Shown: in pieces, positions 6,433 to 12,342 of the stretch
Numbering within the stretch: position 1 is the stretch's first letter
Layout of the letters: the number at the start of each line of letters is the position of its first letter
Assembly (NCBI GenBank): GCA_029863105.1
Contig: JAOTWC010000018.1
Span: 1 to 12,762, forward strand
Reading direction: 5' to 3'
Length of the DNA: 12,762 nucleotides
Source of the DNA: Gemmatimonadota bacterium
GTDB lineage: Bacteria > Gemmatimonadota > Gemmatimonadetes > Palauibacterales > Palauibacteraceae
Notes under the pieces: model-generated
Database searches by the model: none
The model's input: the letters and a program-made list of their open reading frames with translations, nothing else
Told to the model about the DNA's origin: nothing
Position numbers and translations under genes: made by a program

Positions 6433-7542
6433 ATGTCCAAACCACCCTTCCGCCTCCTGCATGTCGACTCCGCCCGGGAGTATCGTGGCGGGCAGAATCA
6501 GGTGCGGGCGCTCATGGCAGGACTTGGACGAGATGCCCGCTTGCACCAGGAACTCGTCGCCGCTCGCGGATCGCGCCTTGCCGGGGCAGCCGCCGACATG
6601 GGCGTCGTCGTCCGGCCCGTGCGCTGGCGCTCCGCGACGGACCCCGGCGCGTTGATCGGACTTGCTCGCGCCTTCCGGGAGCCATGGGACGCCGTCCATG
6701 CGCATGACAGCCATGCGCTGCAGCTTGCGCTGCTCGCACGCAGCCTGGTCGGCCGGCCGGCGGTTCTGGTCGCTGCTCGACGGGTGGATTTTCCGACCCG
6801 CCGCCCGGGCGTGTGGCGCCGCGCGAATCGGATCCTTGCCGTCTCGCGTCACATTCGTGACGTGCTCGTCCGCCAGGGCATCGAACGGTCCCGGATCGAC
6901 GTCGTCTACAGCGGGATCGATCCGTCGGATCTCGAGCCGCGGCTGGACGGAGTGCTCCGCAGGGCGGCGGGGGCCGGGCCGGATCAGGTTCTCGTGGCCG
7001 CGGCGGGGGCACTCGTCGATCACAAGGACCACGCCACGTTCGTTCGGGCGGCGGCTCTCGTTGCGGATCGTTGGCCGGACGTCCGGTTCGCCGTGTTCGG
7101 AGAGGGCCCGCTCCGCGGGGCGCTCACCCGACTCGTGTCAGAGGTCGGTCTGGAAGGCCGGTTCCGGCTTCCCGGAGAAATAGCCCAGGCGGCCCGGTCT
7201 TTCGGCGATATCGACATCTTCGTGATGCCGTCCAGGGAGGAAGGCCTCGGGACCGCCTGCATCGAGGCGATGATCGCGGGAGTGCCCATCGTGGCTACAT
7301 GCGCCGGGGGGCTCGGTGAGTTGGCTGGCGAGGCGTTCTGTCCCGTCGAACCGGGCCAGCCGGCGGCTCTGGCCGGACAGATGGAACGCCTCCTCGCGGA
7401 CGCCTCCGTTCGCGAAGCCGCCAGCGCTCGATCCCGGGTGCGCGCTCGAGCTTTCTCGGCGGAAACGATGGTGCACGGCACGCTGCAATGCTATGCGGGG
7501 TTGGCCCCGCGGTCACTCCTGTCCGACGATTCGTGTCGGTGA
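6433..7542 (+). CDS. Glycosyltransferase of the GT4/GT-B type
   Basis: A 369-residue cytoplasmic or membrane-peripheral glycosyltransferase with the GT-B two-Rossmann layout. The acceptor domain (about 6-175) starts with RLLHVDSAREYRGGQNQ, the glycine-rich loop (G19-G20-Q21) typical of GT4 enzymes, and contains DAVHAHDSHA and ANRILAVSRHIRD. The donor domain (about 183-355) has VAAAGALVDHKDH, FAVFGEGPLR, RFRLPGE, and the E-x7-E signature SREEGLGTACIEA (E270 and E278) that binds the nucleotide sugar. It resembles lipopolysaccharide or exopolysaccharide enzymes, but donor and acceptor cannot be assigned. No other polysaccharide gene is in view. The frame is open back to 5935, but family similarity starts at MSKPPFRLLH, so ATG 6433 is used. 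The stop overlaps the next gene in GTGA. Confidence 0.93.
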   Translation: MSKPPFRLLHVDSAREYRGGQNQVRALMAGLGRDARLHQELVAARGSRLAGAAADMGVVVRPVRWRSATDPGALIGLARAFREPWDAVHAHDSHALQLALLARSLVGRPAVLVAARRVDFPTRRPGVWRRANRILAVSRHIRDVLVRQGIERSRIDVVYSGIDPSDLEPRLDGVLRRAAGAGPDQVLVAAAGALVDHKDHATFVRAAALVADRWPDVRFAVFGEGPLRGALTRLVSEVGLEGRFRLPGEIAQAARSFGDIDIFVMPSREEGLGTACIEAMIAGVPIVATCAGGLGELAGEAFCPVEPGQPAALAGQMERLLADASVREAASARSRVRARAFSAETMVHGTLQCYAGLAPRSLLSDDSCR

Positions 7543-8363
7543 CGATCCTCACGCACCGGTTGGTCGTCGGCGACGTCCCGGCCGCTCCGCGCAGCACCCT
7601 GTACGTGCTGCACGGATTTCTCGGTTCCGGCCGCAACTGGTCCTCGATCGCACGGCGACTCGTCGACCTCCGTGCCGACTGGCGCGTGGTCCTCGTCGAC
7701 CTTCGTCTTCACGGCGATTCACGCGGCATGCTGGGTCCTCACACCCTCGCCGCATGTGCCCGGGACGTCCGGCAACTGCCGGATCGGGTCGGCCGGGAGG
7801 ATCGCCAGTCGGCATTGCTCGGCCACAGCTTCGGCGGAAAGGTCGCCCTGGCGGCCGCGGCGATGCTGGATCCGCCCCCGGTTCAGATCTGGGTGATAGA
7901 CAGCACACCGGACCCGTCGAGCGGACAGAACAGCGGTGCGCAGATGCTCGATCTGGTGGAGCGCTCGCCCAGTCGGTTCGCGAGTCGTGACGATGCCGTG
8001 GCGTGGATCGCTGCCGGCGGCTTCGACGCACCGACGGCTCGCTGGATGGCCATGAACCTGCGGCGTCAGGGCGACGACTGGGTCTGGGAACTCGACGTAC
8101 CGGGCCTGCGAGACCTGCTGGAGGATTTTGCGAGTACGGACTTGTGGCCGGTTGTCGAGTCGCCTCCGTCAGAGACGGAGATACGATTCGTTCATGCGTC
8201 GCGCGGCTCGATTCTGTCACCCGAATCGCGCATTCGCCTGTCGCGGATCGAGGCGGAAGGCGGGCCGGTACGTGTGGTGAGGCTGACAGGCGGGCACTGG
8301 CTGCACGTCGACAATCCCGAGGCTTTGGTGGGACTGCTGGCTGATCAACTGCCGAGGGGATAG
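7539..8363 (+). CDS. YbfF-like alpha/beta hydrolase (esterase)
   Basis: A 274-residue single-domain alpha/beta hydrolase, predicted cytoplasmic. In order: LYVLHGFLGSGRNWSSIARRL (oxyanion HG loop, about 21-41), VVLVDLRLHGDSR, the nucleophile elbow LLGHSFGGKVAL (S97), VIDSTPD (D121, a candidate acid), a helical cap (about 130-205) and GGHWLHVDNPEAL (H253). This is the pattern of E. coli YbfF and related acyl-ester hydrolases; the substrate here is unknown. The frame stays open upstream to 7488. The preferred start is GTG 7539, which overlaps the glycosyltransferase stop as GTGA; GTG 7533 or ATG 7488 are alternatives and none has a good Shine-Dalgarno. Co-translation suggests, but does not prove, a shared role in envelope glycan or lipid metabolism. 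It ends 9 bp before the convergent pilin-like gene. Confidence 0.88.
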   Translation: MTILTHRLVVGDVPAAPRSTLYVLHGFLGSGRNWSSIARRLVDLRADWRVVLVDLRLHGDSRGMLGPHTLAACARDVRQLPDRVGREDRQSALLGHSFGGKVALAAAAMLDPPPVQIWVIDSTPDPSSGQNSGAQMLDLVERSPSRFASRDDAVAWIAAGGFDAPTARWMAMNLRRQGDDWVWELDVPGLRDLLEDFASTDLWPVVESPPSETEIRFVHASRGSILSPESRIRLSRIEAEGGPVRVVRLTGGHWLHVDNPEALVGLLADQLPRG

Positions 8364-8372
8364 CCGCCCGCC

Positions 8373-8807
8373 TTACATCTGTTCCTTCCAGGACCCCCTC
8401 ACGCGTCGGCGCGAGCCGGCGGCGTCGAGCCGCGTGAGCTGTTCCAGGCGCCTTCGTCCCACGGCCGCACTTTCCGCCGGCGCGAAGCCCTGTGACTCGA
8501 CGCGCACCACCACGGATGAGTCGGGCAGCGTCACGAGCGGTTGCGCGGTCACCAACGCTTCTCCCCATGAAGCTCGAATCCGGAAGCTCCCGACGGGCTG
8601 CCCCGTTCCTGCCAGATGCGCCGCCAGACCCGTCTCCGCAGCGTGAAGGGCTGCGGCTGCAGCCATCTGGCCTCCGGAGGCAGTCCTTGCGAGGCGAACG
8701 GCCCCGAATCCGGCGAACCCGGCCATCGCCAGGAGGGTCATCACGATGAGTGCGACGTGGAGTACGGAGCCGCGGTTTCCTCCGGCGTCGGAATCGGAGC
8801 TGTGCAT
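8373..8807 (-). CDS. PilX-like type IV pilus minor pilin homologue
   Basis: A 144-residue protein whose N-terminus matches PilX-type pilins. A short hydrophilic leader ends in N-R-G13, then S14-VLHVALIVMTLLAMAG forms the hydrophobic helix (14-34), followed by an amphipathic helix ending in ALHAAETGL (E58), the region where PilX proteins carry their 'AAEAAL' type stretch. Glycine at -1 suits prepilin peptidase cleavage; like other PilX members it lacks E5. The C-terminal part (65-125) looks like a small beta domain (SFRIRASWGEALVTAQP, SSVVVRVESQGF), followed by a basic tail (SRRRVRGSWKEQM). There are no cysteines. No other pilus gene is nearby, so it may prime pili encoded elsewhere or be an orphan. 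ATG 8807 has only a weak ribosome site, but the leader and helix that follow support it. Confidence 0.65.
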   Translation of the reverse strand: MHSSDSDAGGNRGSVLHVALIVMTLLAMAGFAGFGAVRLARTASGGQMAAAAALHAAETGLAAHLAGTGQPVGSFRIRASWGEALVTAQPLVTLPDSSVVVRVESQGFAPAESAAVGRRRLEQLTRLDAAGSRRRVRGSWKEQM

Positions 8808-9087
8808 GCGCCACGTTCGACCGGGACGTCAAGGCAGGTTCAACACGTCGGGCCGGGCGCGTTTTCACACGGGTCGAAGTGTTTTGCCACGCGCGAGGAG
8901 CGGAGCGGGCCGACCGGCGGATCTGACGCCTGCTCCGGTATGGCTCCGTAATATGTTGTGAAAACAGGGATTACAGAAACGGTTCTCCTGGTCTGCGAAA
9001 CTGGCAACAGGCTTGCTTTACGCCGTGGTGCACACGTCCCGCTGCACCGACGACGGCCGACAGGTCGAACGAGAAGGGTGGGAACTC
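8808..9087. other. Divergent intergenic region, 280 bp
   Basis: This lies between the leftward pilin-like gene and the rightward helical-protein gene. No tRNA or convincing coding frame was seen. It holds an interrupted inverted repeat, GCGCGT (8857-8862) with ACGCGC (8889-8894) and an inner CAC/GTG pair. Next comes a lower-GC stretch (8941-9020) containing TAATAT (8949-8954), a good -10-like hexamer on the plus strand but without a matching -35 at 16-18 nt. Promoters for both flanking genes are expected here. A TTG at 9013 would extend the downstream gene by 25 residues, but it has no ribosome site. Confidence 0.4.
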
Positions 9088-9312
9088 ATGCAGTACAGCG
9101 CGACAACCGAGGCTCTGCTTCAGGGGATCAAGTGCGACGTGAAGTTCCGCGTCGACGAAATCGTCGACGAGGCCGAGCGTGCTGCGATGACCCTGGAGTC
9201 GGAGCAGCAGGTCGACCAGGTCCTCGAGCAGGCGCTGTTGCTGGTGGAGGAGGCCCTGGCGGAGGCGGCGCACGCGATGGCGCGCGAGATTCACCGCGAG
9301 CGAGCGAATTGA
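9088..9312 (+). CDS. Small acidic helical protein, function unknown
   Basis: A 74-residue protein that I do not recognise. It is almost entirely predicted helix (about 5-70), rich in Glu, Ala, Leu and Val, with heptad-like spacing in RVDEIVDEAERAAMTLESEQ and VDQVLEQALLLVEEALAEA. That suggests a short coiled coil or helical hairpin. It has one cysteine (C16), no TM segment and no signal peptide. ATG 9088 is preferred over the TTG at 9013 because it follows a purine-rich GAGAAGGGTGGGA. The helical region has a codon bias like real genes in this window. It sits upstream of, and in the same direction as, the four-TM protein and VWA lipoprotein, though a 280-bp gap makes shared transcription uncertain. 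A regulator or adaptor role is conceivable but unproven. Confidence 0.65.
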   Translation: MQYSATTEALLQGIKCDVKFRVDEIVDEAERAAMTLESEQQVDQVLEQALLLVEEALAEAAHAMAREIHRERAN

Positions 9313-9592
9313 CGCGGCCAACGTTGCTGGCGGCATCCGGTCAGGTTATCTCGATGACATTCGGTCGAGACGAAATTACCGGTCTCGTCAGGTTTGTTAC
9401 CGCAGACGCGATTCTCCCGACGGCCGCGCTTTCGCGTAATCCGTTGGCAGGCATTTGGTTACATCGCGGCGCCGCTCAGTTGAGACGCTGGCAGCCATCT
9501 TGCGCTGTCGCACACAATCGGGCTCGTCGGCCGGGACCGGACGCGAGCGGTGACAGGGGCGGAGAACTCGACCTATCAAGGCGGTTGGCAAC
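9313..9592 (+). other. 280-bp gap with a weak open frame; probable leader or promoter region
   Basis: No confident gene is present. One frame is open from TTG 9309 (overlapping the upstream stop as TTGA) to TGA 9594-9596 (overlapping the next ATG as ATGA), giving 95 residues. Its third positions are less G/C-biased than the neighbours, and the product, with an Arg/Pro/Gly-rich C-terminal half, looks like no family I know. A small inverted repeat CGAGAC/GTCTCG (9366-9371 and 9382-9387, 10-nt loop) lies near the start and lacks a T-run. No clear -35/-10 pair was found. AAGGCGG (9578-9584) is a reasonable ribosome site for the next gene. Confidence 0.4.
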
Positions 9593-11560
9593 ATGAAACA
9601 GCGTGGCAAAGCGGCGAAATCCTCGAAATCCGAGTCGACCGGTCCAGCCGAGAACGGTGCGCCATCCTGGCTGGATCGAGTCAAGGAGCAGCCGGTAGGC
9701 GACGCCGGGTTACGGGCGCAGGATCCCGACTTCTGGTCGTCACCCGAGAGCCGACCCGATGTTGAAGACCAGTCGCCGGCAGAGGCGCCCGCTGAGCCGG
9801 AGGCCGCTGCGCCCCAGGAATCCGTCGAACCGACCGACGCACCCCACGCACCTGCTGCTGTCGAAGTACCGTTCGAGTTCTCTGACGACGAGGCGCACAA
9901 GGCGCCGATGACGGACTCGAATCTCGGATCCCAACGTCCCGTCCTCGCTGAAGAGCGGATGTGGAACGTGAATCCCAGCACGGATCTTGGAGATCTCGTG
10001 CGCGGGATCCCGGAGCAGAGCCCGGGGCCTGCTTTCGAGACGAGCGTCGGACTTTCGGTAGGCGGGCTCCGGCAGGCGGCGCTCGAGATGGCACGCCGCG
10101 ACGCGGACGCGGGACTGCCGGCGCTCGATGCAACGGGCCGGTCCGAGGCCGAGCAGGAGCTGAGCCAGCGGTGCCATTCTCTGTTCGCAGACTGGAGCGC
10201 GCGCGAGCGGGAGCGACTGAACAACCAGGTGGCCGTCCAGGAGGGACGCGTCACGGAGGCGCTCGGCGAAGTATCCCTCGAGGTGGATCGCTTTGAGCGA
10301 GTGACTTCTGAACTCTTCCGGCTGCAGCGGCGACTCGAGATGAATCGGTCGCACGTCGAAGCCACGATCGAGGAGCAGCATGCGGAGGAGCAAAAACAAT
10401 CGGGCCATGGAGAACAGCCGCAATCGGCGGAGACCCGCAAAAAGTCTGGAGTAGCCGGATCCGGGTCGCGGGCGTTCAAGTCTCACTGGTATGCGCTGGC
10501 GATTTCGTTTCTGGGAATCGTGGAATTTCTCGCCAACGCTCCCGTATTTGGTGCGCTGCTTCCGAGAGATCCGCTCACGGAGCAGCAGATCCGCTTCGTG
10601 TCCGAGACGAGCGAGGGCTGGCTGGCCGGGGCTCAGCGGGTTGTGTCGCAGTTCATACTTCGCCCCGACGCGGCCATCCTGGCAGCCGGTGTGATCACCT
10701 TCCTGGTCGTGCTTGCCCACTTTTTCGGGCACTCGCTGCGTTCGCTGTTGTTCCAGCGCTCCGCCGAACGCTCGGGAGACACGCTGGGCACGCGATCGCC
10801 AATGGAATTCATCGTTCCGATGCTGTTCTCGGGCCTTGGTCTTGCCCTGGTACTCGGCGTTCTGTTCGAGGCCCGCGTCACCCTGGGCGAGGTATCCGCC
10901 GTTCGGTTCGTGCAGGACAGCTCGAAGATCGAAGAGATGCGTCGTGACGCGAGTTGGCTCCGCGTGGACGGCAATCTCGTGTCCGCCAACGAACAGACGA
11001 ATCGGGCGGACGATCTCGAGGCTCTCGCGAAGGAGCAGCGGGAATATGCGGAGAGCATGAGCGGTCTCAGCTTCCCCATCTTCCTGCTGAACACGACGCT
11101 TGTGTTGGTGGCCATACTGGCGGCCTACTTCCACATGCGTGATCCGCGAAAGGACCGGTTCAACGAACACCCCTGGGAACGCCAGCGGCGCGACCTGGTT
11201 CAACTGGGCGATTCCGTCCAGGCCAGAATCGCCAGGGGAATGGGCCAGATGGTGCAGTCGCTGGGCGAGTACCGCGGTATGTTGTCCGAGAAGCCGTTGA
11301 AGGAAGGACCGGCGCTGGCGCATCAGCTGGAAGCGACTGTGGTCGCTTACAGGGCCGAAAACGGCCGGCTGCGGGGATTGGATCCACGGGAAATCTCGGC
11401 GTTTGCGGAGCCCGTAAAACTGGATATCGAGGTCGCGGCAAAGCACGCAGCGGACATGCGAGTTCAGGACCCGTCGTACTATGAGGCGGAGCGGGACAGG
11501 CTCACGGAACGATACGAGCGGGTGAGGGCACGGTTCACGGAGGAGGCGACGTCTTGGTAG
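9593..11560 (+). CDS. Uncharacterised four-TM protein with long cytoplasmic coiled-coil N-terminus
   Basis: A 655-residue protein that I cannot assign to a family. Residues 1-125 are Pro/Glu/Ala-rich and probably disordered. Residues 150-180 and 185-265 are helical, the latter a likely coiled coil (SARERERLNNQVAVQEGRV, FRLQRRLEMNRSHVEATIEE). A basic turn (TRKKSG) precedes TM1 (about 298-322), which contains E311-x3-N315-x-P317-x-F319. TM2 (358-379), TM3 (404-427) and TM4 (493-514) follow. The positive-inside rule puts both ends in the cytoplasm, with a 35-residue first and a 65-residue helical second periplasmic loop (428-492). The C-terminus (515-655) is charged and helical. The start has AAGGCGG eight nucleotides upstream. 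The 3' end overlaps the VWA lipoprotein by 7 nt, so the two products probably act together at the inner membrane. A MotA/TolQ/ZorA relation was considered but not supported. Confidence 0.85.
   Translation: MKQRGKAAKSSKSESTGPAENGAPSWLDRVKEQPVGDAGLRAQDPDFWSSPESRPDVEDQSPAEAPAEPEAAAPQESVEPTDAPHAPAAVEVPFEFSDDEAHKAPMTDSNLGSQRPVLAEERMWNVNPSTDLGDLVRGIPEQSPGPAFETSVGLSVGGLRQAALEMARRDADAGLPALDATGRSEAEQELSQRCHSLFADWSARERERLNNQVAVQEGRVTEALGEVSLEVDRFERVTSELFRLQRRLEMNRSHVEATIEEQHAEEQKQSGHGEQPQSAETRKKSGVAGSGSRAFKSHWYALAISFLGIVEFLANAPVFGALLPRDPLTEQQIRFVSETSEGWLAGAQRVVSQFILRPDAAILAAGVITFLVVLAHFFGHSLRSLLFQRSAERSGDTLGTRSPMEFIVPMLFSGLGLALVLGVLFEARVTLGEVSAVRFVQDSSKIEEMRRDASWLRVDGNLVSANEQTNRADDLEALAKEQREYAESMSGLSFPIFLLNTTLVLVAILAAYFHMRDPRKDRFNEHPWERQRRDLVQLGDSVQARIARGMGQMVQSLGEYRGMLSEKPLKEGPALAHQLEATVVAYRAENGRLRGLDPREISAFAEPVKLDIEVAAKHAADMRVQDPSYYEAERDRLTERYERVRARFTEEATSW
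11541..11546 (+). promoter_or_regulatory. Strong Shine-Dalgarno deciding a TTG start
   Basis: AGGAGG lies seven nucleotides before TTG 11554, inside the last codons of the four-TM gene. It supports TTG as the VWA-gene start and implies efficient coupled re-initiation. Confidence 0.8.
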
Positions 11561-12342
11561 CACGCGAGGGGCGACATCTGCTGGGGCTCTGCTGCGCAGT
11601 CGGGCTGCAGTTCGTGGCCGCGTGCGGTACGTCGGAGGGCACGGCCGCGGGCGGCGGAGAGGCTACCGAGATCACGCGCAGGCCGCCTCAACTCGTCGTG
11701 TTCGCGTACGACCGGTCGACGAGCATCTCGGGCCATCAGCTCGAAATCGCCCGACAACTGACCAACGAGCGGATCCGCAAGCTCGATCACGGAGACCGCA
11801 TTGCGGCTCACCAGCTGCTGCAGCTGTCCCTCGAGGAACCGCCATTACGGTGGACACAGGATGTTCCCGCTCGCGAGTTCCAGGAGCAGGAGTTGGCTCG
11901 CGACTCGATCTCACGGAGCCGGTTTCTCCAGGATGCACAGGACTACCTCATCGCGTTTACGGATTCGACGGACCGCGAGAGCATCAACGGCACCGACATT
12001 CTATCCACGCTGCACGATGTCGCCGCCGATTTGAGGGCGGCACCCGGACGCAAGTCTGTGCTGTACATCTTCTCCGATATGCTCCAGTCGAACCGCACCA
12101 TAGACATGGAAGGTCTGCGTGCGATGCCGGCATCGGATTGGGTGCAGCGTCAAAAGGCGGCGGGAACGCTGCCGGATCTCACGGGGCTGTGCGTCGTGGC
12201 GATCGGGGCACGTGTGGATACCGATGCGGCGCAACGCGTGAAACGGTTCTGGGACGAATACTTCGAAGCGACCGGAGCCAGGCTTGAAGACGCGAACTAC
12301 ATGCTGCGTCCCGTCATGTTGCCGGAGCATCCCTGCGGCTGA
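11554..12342 (+). CDS. VWA-domain lipoprotein with intact MIDAS
   Basis: A 262-residue protein. The first 24 residues are a lipoprotein signal with lipobox V21-A-A-C24, followed by a Gly/Ala/Glu linker to about 43. The rest is a von Willebrand factor A-type domain. QLVVFAYDRSTSISG supplies the D53-x-S55-x-S57 MIDAS motif, T147 in SINGTDIL is the likely third ligand position, and VLYIFSDMLQ gives D175. LCVVAIGAR and FWDEYFEATGA form the last strand and helix. Such domains bind protein partners through a divalent metal. With glycine at +2 after the lipid cysteine, outer-membrane sorting would be expected by the E. coli rule. The TTG start is justified by AGGAGG upstream and by the signal peptide. 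It overlaps the four-TM gene by 7 nt and the convergent MOSC gene by 29 nt. The partner is unknown; the periplasmic loops of the four-TM protein are the natural suggestion. Confidence 0.88.
   Translation: MVAREGRHLLGLCCAVGLQFVAACGTSEGTAAGGGEATEITRRPPQLVVFAYDRSTSISGHQLEIARQLTNERIRKLDHGDRIAAHQLLQLSLEEPPLRWTQDVPAREFQEQELARDSISRSRFLQDAQDYLIAFTDSTDRESINGTDILSTLHDVAADLRAAPGRKSVLYIFSDMLQSNRTIDMEGLRAMPASDWVQRQKAAGTLPDLTGLCVVAIGARVDTDAAQRVKRFWDEYFEATGARLEDANYMLRPVMLPEHPCG

Noticed and set aside
6343..7032. Long N-terminal extension of the YheT-like hydrolase
   Set aside because: It overlaps the glycosyltransferase on the other strand and shows no homology-like features; YheT similarity begins after ATG 6342.
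7549..8868. 439-codon minus-strand open frame
   Set aside because: It covers the YbfF-like gene and the pilin-like gene antisense or out of frame; the product is extremely Arg-rich with no family features.
9740..11563. 607-codon open frame on the minus strand
   Set aside because: It mirrors the four-TM gene. The opposite strand gives sensible TM helices, a ribosome site and coupling, while this product is Arg/Leu/His-rich without structure.
9593..12342. Zorya-type (ZorA/ZorB) or MotA/TolQ-like motor pair
   Set aside because: Four TMs and a long cytoplasmic coil invite the comparison. However, the partner is a VWA lipoprotein rather than an OmpA-type peptidoglycan binder, the coiled coil is N-terminal, and no MotA/ExbB signature was recognised.
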